From NCBI GenBank assembly GCA_035943995.1, contig DASZBS010000101.1:6881-70880 (forward strand): DNA of 64,000 nt, in the 5' to 3' direction. The DNA comes from Vulcanimicrobium sp035943995. GTDB taxonomy: Bacteria; Vulcanimicrobiota; Vulcanimicrobiia; Vulcanimicrobiales; Vulcanimicrobiaceae. Positions 17,870-25,730 of the stretch are shown piece by piece. Below the pieces are notes generated by a model. The model was not told where the DNA came from, did no database searches, and saw only the letters and a program-made list of their open reading frames with translations. A program made the position numbers and the translations under genes. Each line of letters starts with the position of its first letter. Position 1 is the stretch's first letter.

Positions 17870-18868
17870 GCCTTCGTGCTCGGCGAGCGCGAACAGCGCT
17901 GCTTCGCGGGCCGGCGTGAGGCCGGCTTTGAACGGCGCGTCACCGCGCTCGTGCTGCGCCCAGCGCAGCGTGTCCGCGATCGTTTCCTCGACCGGGCGAT
18001 AGCGCAGGCCGAGCGCGATCCCGCGCGACGGGTCGGTGCGCGTGATGCCGTCGAAGTCGAAACCGTCTTCCGACCACACGGGCAGGTCGATCCAGGGCCC
18101 CGTAGACCACCGGCGGAGAAACTCGCGGTCGACCGGGACGGGGTTCGCGTGCGAGTCGCTCGCGGCGGCGCACGCGGCGAGTAGCGCTCCCAGCGTGGTC
18201 GGTCGCGCGGGCCCGACCGTGTTGACGGCGCCGGTGTGTCCCGCTTCGAGCGCGTCGACGACGAACGTCGCGAGATCGCGCACGTCGACGTACTGCACGG
18301 GCATGTCGAGCGCATCGGGCACGAGCACGTCGCCGCCGCGCGCGAACCGCAGCGGCCAGTACGTGAAGCGGTCCGACGGATCGTGCGGTCCGACGATCAG
18401 CCCCGGCCGCACGACGAGCGTCCGCTCGGGGCCGAACGCGGCGGTCGCTTCCTGCTCGCACAGAAATTTCAGCGCACCGTAGGTCTCGGGCTTCATCTCG
18501 TCGCGCGACGCGCCTTCCGGCAGCTCCAGCGTCGGCGACGACTCGTCGACGTGCGGTTGCGACATGTCGTGCACCGAGATGCTGGAGATGAACACGTACC
18601 GCCCGGCGCGTTCGCGCAGCGCTCGCGCGCTCGTCGCGACGACGCCGGGCACGAAGCCGCACGTGTCGACGACGGCGTCCCACGTCGCGCCCGCCGGCAA
18701 GCGGTCGAGATCGGTCGTGCGGTCGCCGAGCACGCGCTCGACGCCGGGGAACAGCTCGCCGCCGCGCTTGCCGCGATGGAACAGCGTCACCTCGTGACCG
18801 CGCGCGAGCAACGTCTCGACCACGTGGCGGCCGAGAAAGACCGTCCCGCCGAGCATGATGACGCGCAT
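17855..18868 (-). CDS. NAD-dependent epimerase/dehydratase-family protein
   Basis: This 337-aa extended SDR has the nucleotide loop MLGGTVFLGRHVVETLLARGH (GGTxFxGR type), VVDTCGFVP, VFISSISVHD and a YGALKFLCE motif (YxxxK). The variant loop is typical of the atypical epimerase group related to chloroplast RNA-binding CSP41 and isoflavone reductase-like proteins. The substrate is unknown. It starts one base after the argS stop, at the end of the dprA-rlmH-argS gene string. Confidence 0.87.
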   Translation of the reverse strand: MRVIMLGGTVFLGRHVVETLLARGHEVTLFHRGKRGGELFPGVERVLGDRTTDLDRLPAGATWDAVVDTCGFVPGVVATSARALRERAGRYVFISSISVHDMSQPHVDESSPTLELPEGASRDEMKPETYGALKFLCEQEATAAFGPERTLVVRPGLIVGPHDPSDRFTYWPLRFARGGDVLVPDALDMPVQYVDVRDLATFVVDALEAGHTGAVNTVGPARPTTLGALLAACAAASDSHANPVPVDREFLRRWSTGPWIDLPVWSEDGFDFDGITRTDPSRGIALGLRYRPVEETIADTLRWAQHERGDAPFKAGLTPAREAALFALAEHEGSRRS

Positions 18869-20554
18869 CTACATCGAGTCCGGTGCGCTCACGCCGCACA
18901 GCGCGAGCGTCGTCGCGAGCACGGTCTTCGTCGCCATGCACAGGCCTAGCCGCGCGGTCGTCGTCGCATCGTCCGGCGTGAGGACGCGGCAGGCGTCGTA
19001 GAACTGGTGGAAGTCGCTCGCGACCTCGCGCGCGTACTTCGTCAGCCGGTGCGAGGCGCGCGCGCGCGCGACCCCGGCGACGGTCGGGCCGAACTCGGCG
19101 AGCTTTCGCGCGAGCGCGAGCTCGGCGGGCTCGACGAGCGCGCCGAGTCCTTCACCGCGCTGCGCGGCCGCGAGGTGGGCGGCGTGCGAGTCGTGCGCTT
19201 TGCGCAGCACCGACGCGATGCGCGCGTGGCCGTACTGCACGTAGAATACCGGGTTGTCGTTGGACTGCTTCTTCGCGAGCTCCAGATCGAACGTGAGCGG
19301 CTGATCGGTGGAGAGCATCACGAAGAAGAAGCGCGCCGCGTCGACGCCGACCTCGTCGATGACCTCCTGCAGCGTGACCAGCGTGCCGGCGCGCTTGGAC
19401 ATCGAGAGGATCTCGTCGCCGCGCTTGAGCGTGATCTGCTGCACGAGGATGATCTCGAACGCGCCCGGGCGGCCGTACGCGTTCGCGAGCGCGTCGAGCC
19501 GCTTGATGTAGCCGTGATGATCGGGGCCGAGGAAGTCGATCACATGGTCGGCGCGCTGCAGCTTCTCGTAATGGTACGCGATGTCGTTGGCGAGGTACGT
19601 CGGGCGCCCGTCGCCGCGGACGACGACGCGGTCTTCGTCGTCGCCGGCGTCGGTGCTGCGCAGCCAGACGGCACCGTCCTTCTCGTAGAGCACGCCGAGC
19701 TCGCGCAGGCGCTCGATCCCCGCCTCGATCTTGCCGGCGTCGTGCAGTTCTTGCTCCGACTGCCACAGATCGTAGTCGACCCGGAACCGGTGCGCGACGT
19801 CCTGCTGCTCCGCGACGATCTCGTCGCGCGCGATCTTCGCGAGCAGCTGGGCCGCTTCGTCTTCGGCAACGTGCAGCCACTTGTCGCCGTCACGCGCGCG
19901 CAGCTTCTCCGCGACCGGGATCAAATAGTCGCCGGGATAGCCGTCTTCCGGAAACGGATAGGACGGATCGAACAGCTCGCGATAGCGCGCGTAGAGCGAG
20001 CGCCCGAGCGCGCCGATCTGCGAGCCGGCGTCGTTGATGATCCACTCGGTGAACACGGTGTAGCCCGCGTGGCGCATCGCCTTCGCGAGCGTATCGCCGA
20101 TCGAAAGGGTGCGGCCTTGCACGACGACCAGCGGTCCGGTCGGGTTCGCGCTGCCGAACTCGAGCGAGACGCGCTCGCCGTTGGGCGCACCGCGGCCGTA
20201 GTCCGAACCGTCGCGCAGCACGTCCCCGACGACGCGCTGCCAGAACGCCGGGTGCAGCTTGAGGTTGATGAAGCCCGCGACGGCGGTCGCTCCCGCGACC
20301 GTCGCACGCACGCCGTCGTCCGCCAGCGCACGTGCGATGATCTCGCTGCCGATGTCCTGCGGCTTCTTGCGCGCGACGCGCGCGAGGCCGAATGCGACGT
20401 TGGTCGCAACGTCGCCGAACTCGGGCCGGCGCGCGGGCTCGAACTGCACCACCGGCTCCGCGTCGGGCCACAGCGAACGCGCCGCCGCCGCGAAGCGGGC
20501 GGCCAGCTCGTCGAGCGAGAGCAACGCGATCTCCTCAGTGGTGGTAGGGTTCAT
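18869..20554 (-). CDS. argS: arginyl-tRNA synthetase (variant HIGH motif)
   Basis: This 561-aa class I synthetase charges tRNA-Arg. Recognisable parts are the N-terminal Add1 domain, SANPTGPLVVVQGR, FTEWIINDAGSQIG, the LGPDHHGYIKRL core and DEILSMSKRAGT (KMSKS-like). The C-terminal DALR anticodon domain follows (YVQYGHARIASVLRKA). The class signature normally reads HVGH after NPTGPL; here it is VVVQ, so both signature histidines are absent. Everything else looks intact, and this is probably the only argS copy, so I take it as a functional variant. Its start overlaps the 3' end of rlmH by 20 bp. Confidence 0.95.
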   Translation of the reverse strand: MNPTTTEEIALLSLDELAARFAAAARSLWPDAEPVVQFEPARRPEFGDVATNVAFGLARVARKKPQDIGSEIIARALADDGVRATVAGATAVAGFINLKLHPAFWQRVVGDVLRDGSDYGRGAPNGERVSLEFGSANPTGPLVVVQGRTLSIGDTLAKAMRHAGYTVFTEWIINDAGSQIGALGRSLYARYRELFDPSYPFPEDGYPGDYLIPVAEKLRARDGDKWLHVAEDEAAQLLAKIARDEIVAEQQDVAHRFRVDYDLWQSEQELHDAGKIEAGIERLRELGVLYEKDGAVWLRSTDAGDDEDRVVVRGDGRPTYLANDIAYHYEKLQRADHVIDFLGPDHHGYIKRLDALANAYGRPGAFEIILVQQITLKRGDEILSMSKRAGTLVTLQEVIDEVGVDAARFFFVMLSTDQPLTFDLELAKKQSNDNPVFYVQYGHARIASVLRKAHDSHAAHLAAAQRGEGLGALVEPAELALARKLAEFGPTVAGVARARASHRLTKYAREVASDFHQFYDACRVLTPDDATTTARLGLCMATKTVLATTLALCGVSAPDSM

Positions 20555-20996
20555 CGCGAGCGATCTTCGCCGCGCGATACACTTGCTCCACCACGAGCAC
20601 GCGAGCCCACTCGTGCAGGAACGTCAACGGCGAAAGGGACCAGCGCACGTCCGCCCGCGCGAGGAGCGCCTCCGACGCGCCGTAGGTGCCGGCGACGACG
20701 AACGTGAGCCGCGCGATCCCCGCATGCGGCAACCGCTCGATCCGGCGCGACAGTTCCTCGCTCGAGAACATCTCGCCGGAGCGCTCGAGCAACCAGACGT
20801 GGTCGGTGGGATCGAGCAGCTTGAGGATCGCTTCACCCTCCGCCCGCATCGCCCGCGCCGGATCGCCGCCGTCCGCTGCCCGAACCTCGATCTCGTCGAG
20901 CCGGTGATACGGCCGCAACCGCACGCGAAAGTCCGCGAGCGCATCGGCGACGTAGCGCTCACGGACTTTCCCGACGGCGATCAGCCGGACGTTCAG
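20535..20996 (-). CDS. rlmH: 23S rRNA pseudouridine-1915 N3-methyltransferase, CTG start
   Basis: This 153-aa SPOUT methyltransferase modifies helix 69 of 23S rRNA. The core shows LTFVVAGTYGASEALLARAD, WSLSPLTFLHEWARVLVVEQVYRA and the terminal EPYHH. Standard start codons lie only at residue 25 or later and would delete the first beta-strand. The in-frame CTG at 20996 restores NVRLIAVGKVRERYVADAL, which fits the RlmH N-terminus and gives the family's usual length (about 155 aa). That CTG overlaps the TGA of the upstream DUF2283 gene as CTGA, so initiation is probably coupled to termination. Confidence 0.9.
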   Translation of the reverse strand: MNVRLIAVGKVRERYVADALADFRVRLRPYHRLDEIEVRAADGGDPARAMRAEGEAILKLLDPTDHVWLLERSGEMFSSEELSRRIERLPHAGIARLTFVVAGTYGASEALLARADVRWSLSPLTFLHEWARVLVVEQVYRAAKIARDEPYHH

Positions 20997-21322
20997 GCGG
21001 CGGGATCCCGGCTCGCCGCAGCCGCGCGTATGTCGTTCGGAAACGCGAGGTGATTGTCTCGTGCGTAGTCGCGCGCAATTGCGACGAGCTCGGGTTCGTC
21101 GATGTCGAGGATCTCGAGCGCGACCACCTCATTGTCTTGGCTCACCTCGACCGATACGCCGGTAGGCTCGTTTTCGCGTCCGTCCTTGCTACCGTACTCT
21201 TCGACGCTGCCGTCCGGCTCGCGCAGAACTCGAAGTGATCCGTCGCTACTCGAAGGCTCGCGGTACTCGATGTAACCAAGTGTACACTCGGGATCGACCG
21301 TAATTCGGATTGGTTGCTTCAT
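20993..21322 (-). CDS. DUF2283-like protein, putative antitoxin
   Basis: This 109-aa acidic protein has ITVDPECTLGYIEYRE and VSVEVSQDNEVVALEILDID, the two-strand layout of DUF2283 proteins. Such proteins are often paired with DUF4258 proteins in predicted toxin-antitoxin loci. Here it follows the DUF4258 gene with an ATGA overlap. Its stop supplies the CTGA junction that starts rlmH. Function is inferred from the pairing. Confidence 0.65.
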   Translation of the reverse strand: MKQPIRITVDPECTLGYIEYREPSSSDGSLRVLREPDGSVEEYGSKDGRENEPTGVSVEVSQDNEVVALEILDIDEPELVAIARDYARDNHLAFPNDIRAAAASRDPAA

Positions 21323-21600
21323 CGTTGTTTGCGCCGCTCTCTATGGCGACGCTCTTTTTCGCGCCGATGCTCCCAGCGGCGCTCTTGATCGGTGATCGTC
21401 CTGACGAGGGTTTCGCTGCGATTCGTCACGACTTTTAGTTTGCGCCCGTCGTCCGCAAAACCGTAGTGCTCTACCGCGCAATGGCTCGCGATGCGGTGAA
21501 TCGGATACCACACGATCGCCTCGACTTCATCTTCCGAAATGCGATAGCGCCTCATCCGCTCCCGTGCGTGGGCCGAGTATCGCAGTGGACGCTCGTCCAT
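21319..21600 (-). CDS. DUF4258-like protein, putative toxin
   Basis: This 93-aa basic protein begins with YSAHARERMRRYRISEDEVEAIV. That is the S.HA..RM..R.I signature of DUF4258, a family proposed to have a RelE/BrnT-like fold. It continues with strands GRKLKVVTNRSETLVRTITD and a very basic tail. It precedes a DUF2283-like gene with an ATGA overlap, the usual arrangement of this predicted toxin-antitoxin pair. It starts one base after the dprA stop. Confidence 0.7.
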   Translation of the reverse strand: MDERPLRYSAHARERMRRYRISEDEVEAIVWYPIHRIASHCAVEHYGFADDGRKLKVVTNRSETLVRTITDQERRWEHRREKERRHRERRKQR

Positions 21601-21601
21601 G

Positions 21602-22513
21602 TCAATCCCGCACCCGCGACTGCGGCAGCGCGTAACCGTCCGCGCCCGACGTGATTCGGCCCGATAATTCCAGCTCGGTGAGCAGCGGAAACAGCTCCGC
21701 CGCCGCGAGATCGAGGCGGTCCGCGAGCAGGCCGGGATCGCAGGCGCCGTCGCGCAGTACCGCCATCACGCGCCGCACGTCGGCCGAGTCACCGTCTTGC
21801 AAGCCTCCGTGCGCGTGCGAGGATCCGCGCGTGCGACGGGCCGGCGGCGCCAGCGGGAGCGGGAGCGCCGCGACGACGTCGTCGGCGTCGCGCACCAGGG
21901 TCGCGCCGTCGCGGATCAGCGCGTTGCAGCCCGCGGCTTTGGGGCGATCGACGTCGCCGGGGATCGCGAGCACCGGGATGCCGCGGTCGCCCGCGTGGCC
22001 GGCCGTGTTCAGCGCGCCGCTCCGCGCGGCCGCCTCCACGATGACCACCGCGTCGGCGAGCGCCGCGATGACCGCGTTGCGCGCGAGGAACTGCCACGGC
22101 CGCGCGACGACGTCGGGCGCGAACGGTGAGACGACCGCGCCGCCGCCCGCGACGATCCGTGCGCCGAGCTCGCGGTGCCGCGGCGGGAAGAAGTGGCCGT
22201 GGCCGCCGCCCAGCACGCCGATCGTCGGCGCGCCGGCGGCGAGCGCGCCTTCGTGCGCGGCGCCGTCGATGCCGAGCGCGAGGCCCGAGACGACGCACAC
22301 GCCGCGGCGGGCGAGGTCCTCCGCGAGGCGGCGCGCGCGGCGGCGGCCGTCGTCGGAGGGCGCGCGCGTGCCCACCACGGCGACGCACGGCGCGCGCAGC
22401 CCGTCCAGCGCCCCGGCGACCCACAAGCCTTCCAAAGCGGCGTCCCCGAGCCGCTCGCCGCACAGCGCGTCGAGCTCCGCGCGGGGCACCCAGCGCCGTT
22501 CCGAAGTGTCCAC
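21602..22513 (-). CDS. dprA: DNA-processing protein DprA/Smf
   Basis: This 303-aa Rossmann-like protein loads RecA on incoming single-stranded DNA during transformation. It shows CVAVVGTRAPSDDGRRRARRLAEDLA, VVSGLALGIDGAAHEGAL, GVLGGGHGHFFPPRH, SGALNTAGHAGDRGIPVLAIPGD and GCNALIRDGA, all DprA core motifs. A C-terminal winged-helix-like segment (ADRLDLAAAELFPLLTELEL) follows. The N-terminal SAM-like domain seen in longer DprA proteins is reduced to about 45 residues. The start is GTG 22513. It is the first gene of the minus-strand string leading to argS. Confidence 0.93.
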   Translation of the reverse strand: MDTSERRWVPRAELDALCGERLGDAALEGLWVAGALDGLRAPCVAVVGTRAPSDDGRRRARRLAEDLARRGVCVVSGLALGIDGAAHEGALAAGAPTIGVLGGGHGHFFPPRHRELGARIVAGGGAVVSPFAPDVVARPWQFLARNAVIAALADAVVIVEAAARSGALNTAGHAGDRGIPVLAIPGDVDRPKAAGCNALIRDGATLVRDADDVVAALPLPLAPPARRTRGSSHAHGGLQDGDSADVRRVMAVLRDGACDPGLLADRLDLAAAELFPLLTELELSGRITSGADGYALPQSRVRD

Positions 22514-22652
22514 GCCGGTCTATCACGCGGGGTCGGCCCTACGGCAAGGCGACCGCCGCCTTCAAGGATTCCCTCGACGCCCCCCGTAACGGCCCTCGCG
22601 ACCACCGCCCGCCCTGCGGGCCGGGCCCATCCCGAGGAGAGAGCAACCGACC

Positions 22653-22802
22653 ATGGCAGCCGAAGCCTACTGCGTCAAGTGCAAGACCAAGCGCGAGATC
22701 CAAGACGCGCACGTGATCACCATGAAGAACGGCCGCCCCGCGACCGAGGGCAAGTGCCCGGTTTGCGGGACCAAGATGTTCAAGATCGGGGCTGCATCCT
22801 AG
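22653..22802 (+). CDS. DUF5679 zinc-ribbon mini-protein
   Basis: This is a 49-aa protein with two CxxC knuckles, YCVKCKTK and CPVCGTKMFK, separated by about 25 residues that include DAHVITMKNGRPATEGK. This is the pattern of DUF5679 proteins. The start is ATG 22653, with GAGGAGAG about 12 bases upstream. The stop codon lies inside a strong hairpin that probably terminates the transcript. Function is unknown; zinc binding is likely. Confidence 0.85.
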   Translation: MAAEAYCVKCKTKREIQDAHVITMKNGRPATEGKCPVCGTKMFKIGAAS

Positions 22803-22850
22803 CGGGTGCAGCTCTCGGGCTGCTCCGCGAGGATGCAGCTCCGCTTCGTT
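22791..22850 (+). terminator. long hairpin terminator spanning the DUF5679 stop
   Basis: Bases 22791-22805 and 22825-22839 pair over 15 positions with one mismatch. A T-containing tract (TCCGCTTCGTTTTC) follows. The stop codon is within the left arm. It may end the DUF5679 transcript before nrdR. Confidence 0.65.
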
Positions 22851-22898
22851 TTCAGCGTCGGACGGGCTATACTCAGACGGCACCCACAAGATGTAGGG
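22845..22898 (+). promoter_or_regulatory. candidate nrdR promoter and nearby palindrome
   Basis: TATACT at 22868-22873 matches a -10 box, with a weak -35 (TTCGTT) 17 bases upstream. Just downstream lies CCACAAGATGTAGG, an imperfect palindrome. Its position at the presumed start of transcription would suit an autoregulatory operator. The match to known NrdR boxes is poor. Confidence 0.35.
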
Positions 22899-23390
22899 GT
22901 GGCGGGTCGAGACGACCCCACGCCGCGAGAGGACCAATCCGACCTGCTCTGCCCGCACTGTCGCAAGAACGAGACCCGTGTCGTCGACTCACGCGACGAC
23001 GACAACTCCGTCCGCCGGCGGCGCGAGTGTCTCGGCTGCAAGCACCGCTTCACCACCTACGAGCGGATGGAAGCCCCGCGCCTGTTCGTCGTCAAGAAGG
23101 ACGGGCGGCGCGAGCAGTACAGCCGCGACAAGATCCTCACCGGCCTGCGCCGCGCGTGCGAGAAGCGGCCCGTGTCCGAGGCGCAGCTCGAAGACGTCGT
23201 CGCCTCGATCGAGCGCGAGCTGTTCTCGCGCGGTGAGAACGAGGTCGCGGGCGCGTTGATCGGCGAGAAGCTGATGGAGGCGCTCAAGAAGGTCGACGAG
23301 ATCGCGTACGTGCGCTTCGCGAGCGTCTACCGCGACTTCCGCGACGTCGCGAGCTTCCGCGCGGAGCTCGAAGACCTGCTCGCAAAGTGA
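22899..23390 (+). CDS. nrdR: transcriptional repressor NrdR
   Basis: This is a regulator of ribonucleotide reductase genes that senses ATP/dATP. The N-terminal zinc ribbon (LLCPHCRKNETRVVDSRD, CLGCKHRFTTYER) is followed by the ATP-cone (VVKKDGRREQYSRDKILTGLRRAC to YVRFASVYRDFRDV). The start GTG 22899 gives 163 aa with a 17-residue polar extension before the usual first residues. A start nearer the zinc ribbon would need an unusual codon. Its stop overlaps the dut start (GTGA), so repressor and dUTPase are co-translated. Confidence 0.95.
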   Translation: MAGRDDPTPREDQSDLLCPHCRKNETRVVDSRDDDNSVRRRRECLGCKHRFTTYERMEAPRLFVVKKDGRREQYSRDKILTGLRRACEKRPVSEAQLEDVVASIERELFSRGENEVAGALIGEKLMEALKKVDEIAYVRFASVYRDFRDVASFRAELEDLLAK

Positions 23391-23833
23391 CGCCCACCGT
23401 TGCGGTCGTGCGTCTGCCCGACGGTGCGGGTTTGCCGCTGCCCGCCTACATGACGGCGGGCGCCGCGGGCGCCGACGTCGTCGCGGCCGTCGTCGCCGAC
23501 CTCGTGCTCGCACCCGGCGAACGCGCGCTGGTCCCGACCGGTTTCTCGCTCGAAGTTCCGGCCGGCTTCGAAGTGCAGATCCGCCCGCGCAGCGGGTTGG
23601 CGCTGCGGCACGGCGTCACGCTGCTCAACAGCCCGGGGACGATCGACAGCGACTACCGCGGACCCGTCGGCATCATCTTGGCGAACCTCGGCAGCGTGCC
23701 GTTCGTCGTGCGGCGCGGCGAGCGCATCGCGCAGCTCGTGGTCGCGCCCGTCGTGCGAGCGGCGTTCCGTGAAGCGGACGCGCTCGGCGCGAGCGCGCGC
23801 GGCGCGGGCGGCTTCGGCAGCACCGGTAGCTGA
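23387..23833 (+). CDS. dut: dUTP diphosphatase
   Basis: This 148-aa trimeric dUTPase hydrolyses dUTP to dUMP and keeps uracil out of DNA. The five family motifs are visible: AGAAGADV, IRPRSGLAL, NSPGTIDSDYRGPVGIIL (catalytic Asp in motif 3), RGERIAQLVVAPV and RGAGGFGSTG. It starts at GTG 23387 overlapping the nrdR stop. Both products serve deoxynucleotide balance. Confidence 0.96.
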   Translation: MTPTVAVVRLPDGAGLPLPAYMTAGAAGADVVAAVVADLVLAPGERALVPTGFSLEVPAGFEVQIRPRSGLALRHGVTLLNSPGTIDSDYRGPVGIILANLGSVPFVVRRGERIAQLVVAPVVRAAFREADALGASARGAGGFGSTGS

Positions 23834-23848
23834 CGGGCGAGCGCGATC

Positions 23849-24796
23849 GTGAAGGTGTACGTCGTCGGAAAGGGTGCGGTCGGAACGTATCTCGGCGAGC
23901 TGTTGCGCGGCATCGGCAACGACGTCGTGTACGCGCCGCGCGAGCTCGACGCCGTCGAACCGGTCGACGCCGACCTCGCGCTGGTCACGGTGAAAGCGTA
24001 CGACACGCCTGCGGCGATCGAGACGCTGCGCCGCGCGCTGCGCGACCCGAGCGCGACGACGATCGTCACGCCGCAAAACGGCGTCGGCAACGAAGAGCTT
24101 CTCGCGGCGGCGTTCGGCGCCGACAACGTCGTCGCCGCGGCGCTGACCGTCCCGGTCGACGTCGATGCGAGCGGGAAGGGCGTCGCCGCCAAGGGCGGCG
24201 GGATCGCGTTCGCGCCCGTGGGCTCGTCCAGCGCGCACAACTGGCTGCTCGCCGCGTTCGGCGCCACCGGCTTGCCGACGCTCGCCGTCGGCGACCACCG
24301 CTCGCTGAAGTGGTCGAAGCTCGCGCTCAACGTCGTGGCGAACGCGGCCTGCGCGATCCTCGACGTGCTGCCCGATCGGCTCGTGCGCGAGGACGCCGTG
24401 TTCGCGCTGGAGATCCGCGCGATCCGCGAGGTGCGCGCGACGATGAAAGCGCTCGGCATCGCGGCGATCGACTTGCCGCGCTATCCCGTGCGCGCGCTGC
24501 TCGGCATCGCGACACTGCCGAACCCGGTCGCGCGCGCCGTGCTCGCGACGCGGATCGCGGGCGCGCGCGGCGAGAAGCCGCCGTCGCTGCTGGTCGACCT
24601 TCGCGGCGCCAAGCACCGCACCGAGGTGGAGGTGCTCAACGGCGCGGTCGCGCGGGCCGCGCGCGACGCCGGCGTCGCGGCGCCCGTGAACGCCGCCTAC
24701 GCGCGCATCCTCAGCGACGTCGCGCACATGCCCCAGCTGTGGGCGAAATACCGCGAGCGCCCCGCCGCGCTCGTCGCCGAGGTAAGCTCGAAATGA
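23849..24796 (+). CDS. panE: 2-dehydropantoate 2-reductase-like protein
   Basis: This 315-aa NADPH-dependent ketopantoate reductase family member would make pantoate for coenzyme A. The N-terminal loop GKGAVGTYLGELL is GxGAxG, followed by ALVTVKAYDT and TPQNGVGNEELL. The C-terminal helical domain includes LKWSKLALNVVANAACAI (catalytic Lys region) and the late ...LVDLRGAKHRTEVEVLNGAV motif. The start is GTG 23849. It overlaps the VOC gene by four bases. The family includes paralogues with other substrates, so the name is probable rather than certain. Confidence 0.85.
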   Translation: MKVYVVGKGAVGTYLGELLRGIGNDVVYAPRELDAVEPVDADLALVTVKAYDTPAAIETLRRALRDPSATTIVTPQNGVGNEELLAAAFGADNVVAAALTVPVDVDASGKGVAAKGGGIAFAPVGSSSAHNWLLAAFGATGLPTLAVGDHRSLKWSKLALNVVANAACAILDVLPDRLVREDAVFALEIRAIREVRATMKALGIAAIDLPRYPVRALLGIATLPNPVARAVLATRIAGARGEKPPSLLVDLRGAKHRTEVEVLNGAVARAARDAGVAAPVNAAYARILSDVAHMPQLWAKYRERPAALVAEVSSK

Positions 24797-25221
24797 CGTT
24801 CTTGGGAATCGATCACATCGATCTGCGCGTGCCGGCGCTCGGCGCGGTTGAAGCGTTCTACGACAAATTCTTCACGCGGCTCGGGCTAACGCGCAAGAAA
24901 TACTCCGTCGTCACGTTCGGCGGCGAGTCGTGGAACGACGGGACGCCCGAGAATTACAACGCCGTCGAGTGGTACGAAGAGCACGTTCACGGGCGCCGGG
25001 TGCCGTTCTTCGGCGTCATCGAGGAAGAGGGCTCCGTGCCCGCGCACGGGCGCATCGCGTTCGCCGTCGAGAAGGCGAGCCTCGACGAGTGGGCGCGCGT
25101 GCTGCCGGAGATGGGCGCGCGCGAGCTCGAGCGCTGCGAGGACGACTCGTATCCTGCGGTGTTCTTCACCGATCCGCTCGGTACGCGGCTCGAAGTGTGC
25201 GCGCGCCCGCCGCGCCCTTGA
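24793..25221 (+). CDS. VOC/glyoxalase-family protein
   Basis: This 142-aa vicinal-oxygen-chelate protein opens with GIDHIDLRVPALGAVEAFYDKFF. Its second half carries HGRIAFAVEKASLDEWARVL and PAVFFTDPLGTRLEVC, the typical paired metal-site strands (His, Glu). The reaction cannot be assigned. It sits in a coupled string (panE-VOC-HNH-ALDH) with an ATGA overlap in front and a TTGA overlap behind. Confidence 0.85.
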   Translation: MTFLGIDHIDLRVPALGAVEAFYDKFFTRLGLTRKKYSVVTFGGESWNDGTPENYNAVEWYEEHVHGRRVPFFGVIEEEGSVPAHGRIAFAVEKASLDEWARVLPEMGARELERCEDDSYPAVFFTDPLGTRLEVCARPPRP

Positions 25222-25730
25222 CCAAGCGCGACGCGCTGCTCGCGAGCTGCGCGCTCGCGAAGCCGCGCGCCGACGGCGCGTGCGGATGGTGCGGCTCGGC
25301 GCTGCCGCCGCTACGGCGGTCGTGGTGCAGCGACGGCTGCGGCGACGCGTTCTGGGCGAACCACTGGTGGTCGGTCGCGCGGCAGTCCGCGAAGCGGCGC
25401 GATCGCTATCGCTGCCGCCGCTGCGGCGTGCGCGCGCCGAAGCGTCCCGTGCAGTCCGCGTACACGACGCGCGCCAAGTACCTCGCCGCGATGCGCGCGT
25501 GGCGCGCGGAGAAGCGCACGGCGCGGATGGAGGTCAACCACATCGTGCCTTGCCGCGGGCGGCACAAGGCGTTGGACTGCGTGCACCACCTGGACAACCT
25601 CGAGACGCTGTGCCCGCCGTGTCACAAAGAGCACACCTCGGCACTGCGCCCGCGAGCGAGCGCTCTGCCGAAGGCAAGGCGGGGTCCGGGCGCAGTGACG
25701 GCCGTTCGGAAGTCGAAACGTCCCGTATGA
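25218..25730 (+). CDS. HNH endonuclease with N-terminal zinc finger
   Basis: This 170-aa protein starts at TTG 25218, overlapping the VOC stop as TTGA. An N-terminal Cys cluster (CGWCGSALPPLRRSWCSDGC) is followed by CRRCG and the HNH core MEVNHIVPCRGRH...CVHHLDNLETLCPPCHKEHT. It has the catalytic His, Asn and His and two CxxC zinc knuckles. Its target is unknown. It is co-translated with metabolic genes rather than a methylase, so it is not an obvious restriction enzyme. Confidence 0.85.
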   Translation: MTKRDALLASCALAKPRADGACGWCGSALPPLRRSWCSDGCGDAFWANHWWSVARQSAKRRDRYRCRRCGVRAPKRPVQSAYTTRAKYLAAMRAWRAEKRTARMEVNHIVPCRGRHKALDCVHHLDNLETLCPPCHKEHTSALRPRASALPKARRGPGAVTAVRKSKRPV

